64,000 bases of DNA from Notolepis coatsorum (GCA_963971535.1 OZ020588.1:121604505-121668504), one strand, 5' to 3'. Numbered from the stretch's first letter, positions 14,200 through 25,741 are shown. The notes: a model not told the origin generated them from the sequence alone. A program made the numbers and translations.

Positions 14200-14929
14200 A
14201 TATGCCCCCTGCATCACATTGTCACGCTTGTCCCACATCCTCTGTGTGTTCTTCACGATCAGACACCCTTAGGCATAATATCTGAAGTCCGCCAGGAGAT
14301 GAACCTAGACCTCTACACTACCATGGGAGACACGCTTATACAACAGCAAACCCCCAAACCCTAATCCTTACATTAAACCACCACAGTTAATCAAACCTGT
14401 AGTGGACTGGCGTGTATTTCATGCATGGGTATGATATAGGTTTGCACACACAGGTGTGTGTAAATGAGATGTTTTTCCATAAGTTCGGTTGAGGTGAATA
14501 AACATGGACTGTAGCCACGACACAAAATAAAACGTCCATTAAAAAAAGCTTAGCTGGCAGGTTATTTTCGTGTCAGCTCATAATAGACAATAATTATTAT
14601 TATTTCCTATTTTCCAAAGCAAGATGAAGACCAAGTGCAGGTCAATGTTCTGATGCACAAACCAACAGGTGTCTCATAGGGGTTACTGGGAGTTATTATT
14701 ACATATAGGTATTATACTATGTGGTAAGCCTAATATATCCCTGTGGTTAATGTGGTTGCTCCCAAGAGACAAAATAATAACAACAGTATAATGACGATGT
14801 TACATTTGCCCCAAGGTGGTTTTTCAGCAGCTCCTGGTCTCCTACAGATGGAGCCATTAGTGTTCCTAACCATTTTGCCGCGGTGGTCTCACAACATGGG
14901 AATTAATTTGGAAACCAGGTTGCTGTTCT
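14200..14929. other. No gene recognised
   Basis: Mixed-composition DNA up to the target duplication of the next hAT. No domains, repeats or RNA genes were recognised. Confidence 0.4.
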
Positions 14930-15142
14930 GTTATATGTAGGGTATCGTTAGGATTTGATCGATACTACTACTCTTATCGATACTGCTTAAAGGTTCGGTA
15001 CTTTATCGATACTCTTATCGGTTCTTTTTTATTTAGCAAAAAAATTATACAAAAATTATTAAGAACAGAATCGACATTGCTTTATTATTCTTTTATATAA
15101 CTATATTACTGCACATGGCAACCTTTTTTTATCAATACACTC

Positions 15143-16575
15143 TGTAACTGAGGGGTACAATTCCCTGACTGTATTACTAGATATGATACTTACTACCACT
15201 ACTTTTGTACTTAATATTCGGCCACCCAGTACTCGGCATAAATATATTATGATGAACACTGTCACGTAGATGAAACGGATCCAACACAAATGTACGAAGT
15301 CGAAGTATGTATTTATTCCTACACAGCAATGGTGTGTAGAGCAAGCACTTAATCACTTAATTACATTTATGAATTGAAATAGTATGCACTTTTATGGCAA
15401 GAGTATTCGTCGGTATATCAATAGAGAATGTCCAATCTCTGAAGGCGCAGGTGGTACATATACGACCTGGAATATTTAAGGAATAATAGCAATGATACTT
15501 TAATGATTATAGAACTGGATACACTAGGGGGGAATTCCGGTCGCTTGTAAGACAACTGGAGAAGGGGGGGGGGGGTAGAGTCTGGCTGTATCCGTCTGGC
15601 CGAGGGTATCCTGGGAGAACCCACGGTTGTGCGGCTCGGTGCCTCAGCGATCCTCGATCCACAGATGAAAGCAGTTGGACTCTCTGTGGGTCGGCTTCCT
15701 CCGGTCCACGATGGAGAGACGTGAAGCGACCTCGTCGTGTAGAGCGTCTCCTCACCTGTCGTCCTCTCCGGGGGGGGGGTTTCCAACACACGGCGGTGTT
15801 GGTCTTTATCCATAGAATAATCACTGTATACAAAGCATAATCCGTGCCTGGGAAGGCGGGCTGTCGTCGGTAGAATAATCCGGTATGCAGGTCCACTCGC
15901 TCGTCGGCTCTGGGGCTCCTCGGGTGCAGCCTCACCTGGGGTCGGTCACCCTGGATAAGCAGCCAGTTCTCTGCCCGAAACGATGGGGTACTGACTACGG
16001 TAGTATTCTCACCGTACGAAGCACTACATATGAATAGACTATTATTAGCTTAATAGACTACGTCCAACTCGACGATATAGTGCCAAATATGACTATTCAA
16101 ATATTAATATACACGATGTCTCAATACCGATGGTAGGCCGAACTTGGCCTTACTCCCACACGTGGCGTCGCGGGGAGGCTTTACGTCTGTCACTCTATTG
16201 GAGGGTAAGAAACTGGACTAAACTAGAACTAGGGAAGTCCTACTTTAGTAGCGCAGTATATATACGCACTATGAACAAATAGTACCGTTAGTGGTGCGGT
16301 AGCCAGATTCCTACGCGGAACTAGGACTTGTTCGTACATGTTGAGCGGTACGTTTGAACTGGGTCTGGGGGGTATGGCAGCCTGGCACCAAGGTCTCGAC
16401 CAATAGTAGAATGGAGACTATTATGGGATGTTCAGTAGGCTAGAATGGATATTCAATGCATATTGTACAAGGAATATACAAGGGATATCAAGGAATATTA
16501 GAGAATATACAAATACAATTAAATATATATATATAATAAATATATATATTCGGTTTAATCTGGCCCTTCACAACA
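15143..16575 (-). repeat. BEL 3' LTR (1433 bp)
   Basis: On the minus strand it begins TGTTGTGAAGGG and ends CCCTCAGTTACA, giving TGT..ACA termini. It is nearly identical to 21188-22611. Differences seen by eye include C/T changes near 15208 and 15470, G-run length near 15565 and 15770, two substitutions near 15932-15946, and an extra TAGAACTA-type 8-9 bp at about 16222. Open frames inside it (about 130-140 codons) show no recognised domain. Confidence 0.95.
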
Positions 16576-16600
16576 GCCACCCCCTGATTGGTCCCAGACC
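16576..16600 (-). other. Candidate polypurine tract of BEL element
   Basis: Immediately upstream of the 3' LTR on the minus strand the sequence reads CAGGGGGTGGC, a purine-rich run in the position where plus-strand DNA synthesis is primed. The position is diagnostic; the exact primer boundary is inferred. Confidence 0.6.
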
Positions 16601-16683
16601 TAATCAGTTAAGCAGAGACAGATTAATCGCGTTGTCTAGTTACACATAAGGGTTTGCTGTAGGGGTCAGTCAACTTCACAAAG

Positions 16684-17744
16684 TCATAGGGTTATAGGGT
16701 CATGGTCATCATCGATTGTGTCTGGGAGTCGGGGCAGTTCTATGAGCCTCGCCACGGGACGGGTGTAAGTGCGACCCAGGACAAGCACTTCAGCTGCTCG
16801 GACCTTGCCGTCGGCACCGGTGATCACTTTGCTTACGCGGCCGGCCGGCCACATAGCTCTGGGCAGTGATTGATCAATAATCATGACGACTGTTCCTTCT
16901 GTCAAATTGTCTCTCTCCTTTACCCACTTCTGGCGGGTCTGTAGAGACGGTAGGTAGTGCAGTAGGAATGTCCTTTGTTGTGCACTCTCTATGGTAGTGC
17001 AATCATCTATGTTGGGGTCTGCGGAGATAACAGTGCTCAATCCACAGAACACAGGCTTCTTATTCTCAGCCTCCTCCTGACTGGCCTCCCTCGGGATAGG
17101 CGTGGGCCACTCTCCTTCGGGGAGCTTTAGGAATGCTGGGCCGTCACTGTAGACATTGCGACGGGTGAGGTCATCTAGGGGCATTCCCCGGGTGATGACG
17201 TCAGCTGGGTTCTGTTTTGTATCAACGTAGCGCCACTCTGTTTCTCCGGTTAACTCTTCGGTTAAGTCTTGAATCTCGGTGACTCTGACTCCCACGAAGA
17301 CTTTGTACTTGCATGAGTCCGATTTGATCCAGGCGAGTACTGTCGTGGAATCTGACCACAGGATTGTTCTAGACACCGGTATGGTGAGCTCACGTTGGAT
17401 GAGCGTGGCTAGGTGCGCTCCGGCTAGGGCTGCGCAGAGCTCTAGGCGTGGGATAGATTGTTGCTTGCGTGGGGCTATTCTCGAGCGGGCGAGGACAAAT
17501 GCTGTGTAGATCTCTCCCCCCTCTTCTTGGGCCCGCAAGTAGGCTACTGATCCGTATGCGACCTCTGAGGCGTCACTGAAGACGTGTAAGTCCATTTTAC
17601 ATGTCTCTGGCCTCACCGTGGGTGGGAAGCAGCTTTGGCGCATATTAACGCCGGGGAGTGAGTGGAGCTCCATCTCCCACTCTCTCCAGGTGGATGAAAG
17701 GTGTGCGGGAATGGGGTCGTCCGAGTATCCGGCTCGAAGGACCA
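16684..17744 (-). pseudogene. BEL pol 3' part: RNase H and DUF5641, integrase deleted
   Basis: This open frame starts at the deletion junction. It contains DDPIPAHL and LHSLPGVNM (end of the RT connection), then RNase H with VFSDASEVAYGSVAYL, the RLELCAALAGAHLA helix and LWSDSTTVLAWI, and WRYVDTKQNPADVITRG typical of BEL/Pao. After PVFCGLSTVIS it jumps directly to LPSLQTRQKW..LTEGTVVMI, the C-terminal DUF5641-like region. The zinc-binding and DDE integrase core that should lie between is absent, with the junction near 16960-16990. RNase H would degrade the RNA template. The frame differs from that of the upstream gag-pol. Confidence 0.9.
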
Positions 17745-20700
17745 TCCGAAGGGGAGGACTTCCCATTGGTAGATGGCTGGGTGCTCATCTCCTGGCTTCT
17801 CTCTCCATAGGAACCGTAACAGGGGCTTGTCCTCCTCTACTAATCTCACCTGCAGGAACATTCCTTTAATGTCCCCGCTGATGGCCACCTTTTCCTGGCG
17901 GAAGCGGAGTAGAACGCCGAGTAGGGAGGGGCCGAGTGTGGGACCGGGCAGTAACTCTTTATTCAGATTTTGGGATCCGATCTGGTAGCTGCAGTTAAAT
18001 ACTATGCGGTCTTTACCGTTGTGATGGACCTTGTGGTGAGGCACGTACCACGATTCAGTGGTCTGGTCAGCCTCTTTAATGTCCATCTTTGTGACGTGTC
18101 CCGCTGTGATGAGCTTCTCAATCTCAGCGCGGTATACACTCTCTTGGGCGGGGTTCTTGGCTAAGCGCCGCTCCGTGTTCAGCAGGTACCGTTCTGTGGC
18201 GTCTGTCTTGGCGTGGAAAGTAGGCATTCCTTCTCGCCGCAGGAGTGGCGTGGCGTATCTCAACACGCCGTTGACCGGGACTCTCTTGGTCCCTGTCTCG
18301 AGGAGGTGAATGGCGTAAATGTCATCTTTAGAGCGAATGTCTTTCTTTCCGTTCTCAAAGGGCATTTGTTCCAAGGTCCATAACCGCTCTACGTGTTGCA
18401 GGAGTGCGGTTTCTCCCTCTGTGACTCGGGAGTGGAGACATCTAGTGGCTGTACTTCGGTTGAGAGATTTGGCGAGCGGGCCTTGGAGAGTCCATCCCAA
18501 ACGGGTCTCGACTGCTGCAGGACAGCCTCGGGGTCCGGTATGAACCCGGTCTATCGGGACAATGAGGTCTGCATGGTCGGAGCCCATCAACAGGGTCGGC
18601 ATAGCACTGTCTATGAGCGGGATCGGTAACTTGCGCAGATGTGCATATTTCTCCACCAGCTTGGCGACGGGGTATGTGCACCGCGACAGTCCTATTTCTT
18701 GGCTGGTGAAAGCGTCCGTAATCTGGTACCGTCGCTCAGGTTGGCCGCTTGCTGCGATAGAGAATGAGACATTCTCGCCCTTTATCGTCTTCAAATCTCG
18801 TCTTATTGTCCGAATTGTCATTTGGGCTTCGCTTCCCCGCAGCCCCAGCTGGGCCGCAGCGGAGGCGAGCAGAAGGGTCTTCTCTGACCCGTCATCGAGG
18901 ACGGCGTAAGTGTCCAGGACTTTATTCTGGTAGCTTAGTGTCACACGCACTACTTTTAGGAGTACTCGGGCTCCACTGCTGCTGGCGGGATCGATGTACA
19001 TGACGCTCGCTTTGCTGCTGGATGGTGCGGGTGAAGGGCGCCGTCTGTTACTGTCGTGAAGTATGTCCAGATGGGCTCCATCGCACTTGGTGCACCTTTT
19101 CTTTAAGCGGCATTCGGCTGCCATGTGTGAGCGCGCACAGCGAAAACAGCGCTTGTTGGACTTTATCCATTGACTTGCTTCCTCCGCGTTCAGCTTGGGG
19201 AAGGAGTCACATTGCGCTAGCCAGTGTTCTTTCTCACAGTAGGGGGACACTATCTTCCACTTCTCCGTTCTGGAGGGGGTACTGTGGCTCCTGCTGCTCG
19301 GTACTGACTCCGATTGGTGCATCACAGTCACCGATCTTCTTCCATCATTTAGTCGTCTGGTTCCTTCTCTGGAGCCAGGGGTGCTCCGTCCGAATGTATC
19401 TAGCCGTAGGCTGCTGACTTCTCTCGCCAGGAAGTCTGCTAGATCGAGGAGGTTCGGTTCGGGGCCATTCGGGTCTCGGTGGTCTCTCTGCCGCCTAAAA
19501 CGCTCCTGTCGAGCGGGCGGCAGCTTCTCCAAGATCCTTTCCACATTTGAGTTGGCGTAAAGTTCATGCCTCCCCTTCTCTCTCTGCGCTCCCAACATCC
19601 CTACCAGGGACTGCACTCTGATGGACAGGTCGTCCAGTGCTCGATTGTCTATTGCTGGGGGTAAGCGGTCGATGTGTCGGATCTCCTGGATCACGTAATC
19701 CCATATGCGCCTATACCTCTGGTCCAATGCTACCAGCGCTGCTGTGTATGGGGTGGTGGAAGTCGCGTAGGCGAGCGCTATATTATGTGCGCGGGGTACC
19801 TTTAAGTGCTTCAGTAGGGTGGCGTATTTATGGCGTTCATCCAATACATCCACCAACATGGTCTCCAGACACATGCGGAGTTCTGTATACTGGGCCCGGT
19901 TCTCTTGGGTGAAGTCGGGTACCATAGGCGTGCCAATGTATGACGCTGACTGTGGATAGATCGGCGAGCGTTGGGGGAGAGGCCTCCTAGGCAAGTCTCC
20001 TCCCGCTCCTTGGTATGGGCTGGTACCGGCAGTGTACCATGGCCCGCTTGTCCAGGTGCTGTTCCTCGGTGCGGGTCGTGCGTCGTGCTCACCCGGGTAT
20101 AGAGTCGGGGGTCTGTAGCGCAGCTCCGCGGGAGTATAGCCTGGGCTGTACCGGACCTCCTGGTCCGGTAGAGTACTGTGCTGTCGTCGGGCGTGGTTCT
20201 CCTCCTCTTCCTCTTCGTCTTCAGTTAGGTCATCCAGTGCTTGTAGTCTCTGGTTTAGCCTCTCCACAGGATATGCTGCTCCTTCCCGGTTGCTAGGTCT
20301 CGCTTGGACCGGTGGGGGGAGGTGGTCTGTGGGGGGTATAGACCTCGTCTGTTGGTCAAGTTCAGGGTTGTTTGCTCGGCTAGGGGATGCCGCCCTGGAG
20401 GTGTGTCTAGACGAGTTCCTGGAGCCTCTGGCGGAGGGAGAGGGTGTTGTCCGTCTGATCAGCTGTTCTATTAGTTGCGCTTGCTGTCTGTCGCGCTCTG
20501 CGTCCCGTAGAGCACCAGCAGCTGCTCGCTGGCTGTCTGCTCGGTCTTGGGCCACATTCTCTTCCCTCTGAATGCGTCTTATTTCTAGACGTATATGCTC
20601 TTCTTCGCTCCGCTGCTGGATCTGCAGTCGGTCGCGTTCAGCAGCGGCGTTCAGGCTGATGAGGAAGGCCTGCTGTAGGGTCCTCTCTGCCTCGCTGGGA

Positions 20701-21119
20701 GAAGGCGGTTGTATAGGGGGGCCTTCCCTCGGGGTACTCCTTGCGGAGCCTTGGAGCTCTATCTCCACGGTGCTCTCCCCGTCTTCTTCCGTGCCGAGTT
20801 CTCTCTCGGTAGCGTTGTATTCCTCCCGGGACTCATCGGGGACTACTTCTTCAGTACCGGCGGGGTGTGAAGTCATGTCTGGTTCCCACTGGTCCCCACC
20901 GTGAACTTGGTCAGTTACATTAGAACCCGTAGGGGCCTCTATGGTCGGGGTAGTCTGGGCGTTGGGGTTAGACATACTTTTACTTTCTAGTTTTACCGCG
21001 TTTACTGTTAGTAGAAGACTAGGTTGTTGACTGACAGCGTAAGCCTCTAAGTACTGAGGGAGCCGTCGTTCGCGCTGCGGGCGTTGGTTAGGAGGATCGT
21101 TTCGTGGAGTGTTCATCAT
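17613..21119 (-). pseudogene. BEL gag-protease-RT(N) polyprotein
   Basis: The start chosen is the tandem ATGATG at 21119, 49 bp downstream of the primer-binding site. It encodes an acidic, coiled-coil-prone gag region with many RQ/E-rich heptads (AERDRLQIQQRSEEEHIR segment), two cysteine-histidine knuckles (CFRCARSHMAAEC and CTKCDGAHLDILH), and a protease with the DDGSEKTLLL motif. The RT N-terminal half follows: GHVTKMDIKEAD, WYVPHHKVHHNGKDRIVFNCSY, ISGDIKGMFLQVRL and WEVLPFG. After LPFG (about 17750) the frame enters an 18-bp copy of the primer-binding site and then out-of-frame pol, ending at 17613. The YVDD active site is deleted. The capsid-like part may still be functional. Confidence 0.92.
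17727..17744 (-). other. Ectopic 18-bp copy of the BEL primer-binding site
   Basis: ATCCGGCTCGAAGGACCA at 17727-17744 is identical over exactly 18 bases to the primer-binding site at 21168-21185; the flanking bases differ on both sides. It sits precisely where the RT-domain deletion joins LPFG to the downstream pol sequence. Its presence suggests the deletion arose during reverse transcription. Confidence 0.9.
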
Positions 21120-21167
21120 AGGCCATTTCAATATTAATAACACTATATTAATATTATACTAATTACC

Positions 21168-21185
21168 ATCCGGCTCGAAGGACCA
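21168..21185 (-). other. Primer-binding site, tRNA-Tyr type
   Basis: Minus strand reads TGGTCCTTCGAGCCGGAT, 2 bp after the LTR end. It is complementary to the 3' end of vertebrate tRNA-Tyr (..TCCGGCTCGAAGGA plus CCA) over 17 bases, the eighteenth depending on the tRNA isodecoder. Confidence 0.85.
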
Positions 21186-21187
21186 AT

Positions 21188-22611
21188 TGTAACTGAGGGG
21201 TACAATTCCCTGACTGTATTACTAGATATGATACTTACTACCACTACCTTTGTACTTAATATTCGGCCACCCAGTACTCGGCATAAATATATTATGATGA
21301 ACACTGTCACGTAGATGAAACGGATCCAACACAAATGTACGAAGTCGAAGTATGTATTTATTCCTACACAGCAATGGTGTGTAGAGCAAGCACTTAATCA
21401 CTTAATTACATTTATGAATTGAAATAGTATGCACTTTTATGGCAAGAGTATTCGTCGGTATATCAATAGAGAATGTCCAATCTCTGAAGGCGCAGGTGGT
21501 ACATATACAACCTGGAATATTTAAGGAATAATAGCAATGATACTTTAATGATTATAGAACTGGATACACTAGGGGGGAATTCCGGTCGCTTGTAAGACAA
21601 CTGGAGAAGGGGGGGGGGGTAGAGTCTGGCTGTATCCGTCTGGCCGAGGGTATCCTGGGAGAACCCACGGTTGTGCGGCTCGGTGCCTCAGCGATCCTCG
21701 ATCCACAGATGAAAGCAGTTGGACTCTCTGTGGGTCGGCTTCCTCCGGTCCACGATGGAGAGACGTGAAGCGACCTCGTCGTGTAGAGCGTCTCCTCACC
21801 TGTCGTCCTCTCCGGGGGGGGGGTTTCCAACACACGGCGGTGTTGGTCTTTATCCATAGAATAATCACTGTATACAAAGCATAATCCGTGCCTGGGAAGG
21901 CGGGCTGTCGTCGGTAGAATAATCCGGTATGCAGGTCCACTCGCTCGTCGGCTCTGGGGCTCCTCGGGTGCAGCTTCACCTGGGGTCGGCCACCCTGGAT
22001 AAGCAGCCAGTTCTCTGCCCGAAACGATGGGGTACTGACTACGGTAGTATTCTCACCGTACGAAGCACTACATATGAATAGACTATTATTAGCTTAATAG
22101 ACTACGTCCAACTCGACGATATAGTGCCAAATATGACTATTCAAATATTAATATACACGATGTCTCAATACCGATGGTAGGCCGAACTTGGCCTTACTCC
22201 CACACGTGGCGTCGCGGGGAGGCTTTACGTCTGTCACTCTATTGGAGGGTAAGAAACTGGACTAAAAGGGAAGTCCTACTTTAGTAGCGCAGTATATATA
22301 CGCACTATGAACAAATAGTACCGTTAGTGGTGCGGTAGCCAGATTCCTACGCGGAACTAGGACTTGTTCGTACATGTTGAGCGGTACGTTTGAACTGGGT
22401 CTGGGGGGTATGGCAGCCTGGCACCAAGGTCTCGACCAATAGTAGAATGGAGACTATTATGGGATGTTCAGTAGGCTAGAATGGATATTCAATGCATATT
22501 GTACAAGGAATATACAAGGGATATCAAGGAATATTAGAGAATATACAAATACAATTAAATATATATATATAATAAATATATATATTCGGTTTAATCTGGC
22601 CCTTCACAACA
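21188..22611 (-). repeat. BEL 5' LTR (1424 bp)
   Basis: Same termini as the 3' LTR, and the source of the transcript on the minus strand. It lacks the short TAGAACTA-type stretch present in the other LTR and otherwise shows only scattered single-base and G-run differences. Confidence 0.95.
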
Positions 22612-22978
22612 CACGCAGTCAGATAAATTAACTATTTTGGGACTTTCTATTTTATTTAGAAAGTTCTTAAATCAGAATGTCCCACCCAATACCTAGCTGT
22701 TAAAAACGATGCAATACTCCATGTTATTAGTAGAGGCTGTGACACTCTGTCATCCTTCCTCTAGCTGCTAGGGTGAAGGGACTTTGGGCTTGCTGGGACC
22801 AGTGGTGGTAGAGGGAGGAGGGGTGGGCTGGGACATGGTGGCTGTAGCCTCAGCTTGAAGATCTTTCATCTTTCTAATATATTTGTAGCTAAACAATTAG
22901 CTAAGCAATTATATTTTATTTATTAGCCTATTCATAATAATTCGTTATTAGCCTAGCTAACTCCGTATCTTGGCTTAC
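22612..22978 (-). other. hAT interior: first intron and possible second exon
   Basis: Interior of the hAT between the BEL and the BED exon. On the minus strand it starts with the donor GTAAGC and an AT-rich intron. A proline/serine/threonine-rich stretch at about 22760-22875 could be a following exon, but it meets a stop. No catalytic hAT segment is present. Confidence 0.45.
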
Positions 22979-23201
22979 CTGCAGTGGACGTGGATGGAGA
23001 TGGAACACTACGAGCAAAGCAGTCGAAAACGGCGCATTTCTGCAGACTAATGTTATGTTTTGACAACAGATGTTTTGACAAATTGCTTGTATTGCCACCC
23101 TTACTGGCAAATGTTTTATTGCACTTGTGGCAACGTGCGTCGTCGGCATCGACTTTCGTAAAGTGTACCCAGACTTTCGAGCGCTTTGCTCTCTCCGCCA
23201 T
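22979..23201 (-). pseudogene. hAT transposase first exon, BED zinc finger
   Basis: ATG at 23201 opens MAERAKRSKVW, followed by VWVHFTKVDADDARCHKCNK and SNLSKHLLSKH: the aromatic pair, CxxC and HxxxH spacing of a BED finger. The exon ends in CAG with a GTAAGC donor at 22978. BED fingers bind DNA in hAT transposases, recognising element ends. The remaining exons (RNase-H-like catalytic core and dimerisation helix) are not present in this copy. The exon itself is uninterrupted and could encode a DNA-binding repressor peptide. Confidence 0.85.
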
Positions 23202-23413
23202 GACGAGCGCAGAGCTCGGTCTGTGTGTGCTGCGCTTCAGCACCACGGAGCCACTGACTGGCACCTCCCTTAAGTACCTGTGTGTGTATGTGTGAGTGTG
23301 AGTAATAATGGCTCGCTGCGGCTCGCTTCTCGTGCAGAGAGAGAGAGAGGAGAGATAGTTCGCAACGTTTAAATTCCTCAAAAAAAAACTCATAGTAATA
23401 ATAATGTCTAGAG

Positions 23414-24078
23414 CAGTGGTTCTCAAACTGTGGTACGCGTACCACTAGTGGTACTTGGTGGTACTGCTGGTGGTACTTGAAAACATTTCCAAAAAAGCTA
23501 AAAAAAAATTATTTTTTTTTGCAGTCAGGCCACTGAACTTAGAAGCAGGCCAGGCCAGTGTTTCTGGTTGCAGCAGCGCGATAGTTAGATAATCTAAGTG
23601 GGGAACAACCAGGAGATCACTGTGACAGAGAGTAATGCAGTCTAAACAGTCATAAATCTTTAATTCAACTTCAGCCCTGATCATAACCATTTATTTTTAG
23701 ATAAAAAATTAAATACTCCCACTTTTCTGAAAAGAGTTGGTGTTAAATCTGACATTACAAAAAATCCATCAACATATGTGTTGCTGCTAATCATTGACAC
23801 ATGCCTAGCCTGTAATAATCCCCCCCCCAGAAAAATGTACTTTGCATTTGATATATTGTAAATATTTTACTTTTTGTGTGTTTTTTTTTACAATAATTTG
23901 TGATGCCATCACACAAACTGGCATTTAAAGGGTAAACATAAAAAAATGTATTGAATATGTGTTTTCTTTTCTTTTTTACAATAATTTGTGATGCCCATCA
24001 CAAACACTGGCATTTAAAGGGTAAAAATTAAAAAATGCCTGCACCAGAATGCAGGAAATAAATTTTTGTAACAAAATA

Positions 24079-24140
<62 letters not shown>

Positions 24141-24176
24141 TGTGAGTGTGAGAGAGAATGACGGACAATTGCTTGC

Positions 24177-24231
<55 letters not shown>

Positions 24232-24580
24232 GAGAGAGAGAGAGAGAAAGATAGAGAGAGAATTAAGTACATTTGCTGAAATACAGTTGTTCTTAATTTT
24301 CTCACTTGCTATGTGAGAATGTTAGTTATTATGTTCTCAATGCCCCTTGCATTGTATGAGTTGTGTGGAAGCGTTTGCTAGTTCTAGTGCTATCCCTTTG
24401 TACATTGTGGCTGTGTCTGACAAAAGTTAACAATAAATAATGGTATTAGGAATACATTTGCCTCCTGCGTGAACTGTGCATAGCTAATAGACTGTATTTT
24501 AACGCCGGTCATATGGTGGTACTTGGAGAGCCAGCTACGTTCTCAGGTGGTACTTGGTGTAAAAAGTTTGAGAACCACTG
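23414..24580. mobile_element. hAT (Charlie-like), nested
   Basis: Left end CAGTGGTTCTCAAACTGTGG at 23414 and right end AAAAAGTTTGAGAACCACTG ending 24580. Flanking octamers GTCTAGAG (23406-23413) and TTCTAGAG (24581-24588) match at 7 of 8. The termini are typical of hAT-Charlie/Tip100 elements. The interior holds an imperfect repeat at 23860-24030 (two copies of ACAATAATTTGTGATGCC..ATCACA..CTGGCATTTAAAGGGTAAA), then (TG)n and (GA)n. No transposase was seen. Confidence 0.92.
24080..24250. repeat. (TG)n and (GA)n microsatellites
   Basis: (TG)n at 24080-24138 and (GA)n at about 24183-24247, both internal to the nested hAT. Confidence 0.95.
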
Positions 24581-24698
24581 TTCTAGAGTATCGATAGCAG
24601 TACCGATAACGTCGGAGCTTATCAATACTCAGTTTTTTTCTAATTTAGTACCGGTTCCCGTTTAGAACCGGGGTCCGGGGGGCATCCCTAGTTATATG

Positions 24699-25660
24699 CC
24701 CACCAGGAGGCACAAAGTGTTAACTTCATTAGACGGACGCTACAACATCCTATGTCTACAGACTGTATGAATGAATGTTGCTGAATTAAAGAATGAATAA
24801 GTAAAACGTGTCAATTCAGCAGTCAAAGTGTATATATTAAAACGTGTCAAATCTAATTTCATTAGACGGCCGACGCACAGCTCTCTTGTCCATTAATTTC
24901 ATCAGAATAAAGCGTTAGTGTAATGCTTTTTGGTAACAATAACTTTGTTTAAACATGCAATGTTGCTGAATAAAATAATTAAACAGTTAAAACCTGTCAA
25001 ATTAGCAGTCAATGTGTATATTTTCAGCATTTTCACGCTTGTTTACCAACGATTTTGTTATAGTGTACTATAAGATGAAAAGATTCGAGCTGTGTTTTAT
25101 GTGTCAGCCTGTAGCACAGTGGCAAGATTGCTGTTTCCCCCCTGAATTTTATTTTCTATTTTATTTTTTTTATTTGTATATATAATAATTTTTTTATTCA
25201 AATTTGCTTTAATCACAGTAACGTTGGCGAGCTACAGACGCAGCGGTCAAAAATCTAAATTATACATACATTGGTTTTCATATAAATCAATCAATTCACT
25301 AAGACTTTAAAACGGTGGTGTGGCATGGTCGGAGACGCAGAAAAAAACTACCAAATCCATTCAGAGAAAATCCTGTGGGAAACACTGTCCCTGTATTGTA
25401 AATAGTTCATATGTGTGTTGTCACTACTGTATGTAAAATTGTAAATAAGTTAATGTATGTGTTAATATTTATTTACCTAATTTATGTGCAGCTCAGTGTA
25501 GAGAAATGCACCGATACTAACAATCGCCTTACTGCGCGCGTCTATGACGACACTGTTGACACCACGTATCCGTGACACACACGCCCTGCGACAACACTAG
25601 TAGTTTTGGGGGGCCTACCACCCCCCCTGAAAAAAATCCTAGGGGAAACACTGCACGCAC
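24699..25660. other. hAT right ends and internal duplication; no gene
   Basis: Two unpaired hAT right termini end at 25388 (CAGAGAAAATCCTGTGGGAAACACTG) and at 25652 (AAAAAATCCTAGGGGAAACACTG). The reverse complement CAGTGTTTCCC is a known hAT start. A diverged direct duplication is visible: GTTGCTGAATTAAAGAATG..GTCAATTCAGCAGTCAAAGTGTATAT (24777) and GTTGCTGAATAAAATAATT..AGCAGTCAATGTGTATAT (24962). No coding evidence. Confidence 0.5.
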
Positions 25661-25661
25661 G

Positions 25662-25738
<77 letters not shown>

Positions 25739-25741
25739 ACG
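25653..25741. repeat. (CA)n microsatellite
   Basis: (CACG)n then perfect (CA)n starting exactly at the end of a hAT terminus. Confidence 0.97.

Larger units (their letters stand above)
15143..22611 (-). mobile_element. BEL/Pao LTR retrotransposon, internally deleted
   Basis: Two LTRs in direct orientation (15143-16575 and 21188-22611) flank a minus-strand gag-pol. A tRNA-Tyr-type primer-binding site lies 2 bp inside the 5' LTR, and a purine-rich GGGGGTGG tract abuts the 3' LTR. Gag, protease, the RT N-terminal half, RNase H and a C-terminal DUF5641-like domain are present; the RT catalytic segment and the integrase core are missing. Flanking pentamers CACTC and CACGC differ at one position, so the target duplication is probable but imperfect. 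The LTRs differ at only a handful of sites over 1.42 kb, so the insertion is young. Confidence 0.95.
14938..24690 (-). mobile_element. hAT with BED exon, split by BEL and hAT (TSD GTTATATG)
   Basis: The left end TAGGGTATCGTTAGG starts at 14938, and the right end GGGGCATCCCTA ends at 24690. GTTATATG is duplicated at 14930-14937 and 24691-24698. Compared with the related end at 42969 (TAGGGATGGGTATCG), the left terminus has lost about four bases. Removing the BEL (15143-22611) and the inner hAT (23414-24580) leaves roughly 1.1 kb that still encodes a BED zinc-finger first exon on the minus strand. It is therefore an internally shortened relative of an autonomous hAT. Confidence 0.92.

Noticed and set aside
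15418..15935. 131-142-codon frames in both BEL LTRs as a possible accessory gene
   Set aside because: They overlap in different frames, show no recognised domain, and are repeated simply because the LTRs are duplicates; indels in G runs alter them.
17279..20904. Many plus-strand frames opposite the BEL polyprotein
   Set aside because: Antisense shadows of a clear gag-pol frame with conserved motifs.
25320..25652. A hAT bounded by the two GGAAACACTG ends
   Set aside because: Both termini point the same way, so they are two right ends and not a pair; no left partners found.
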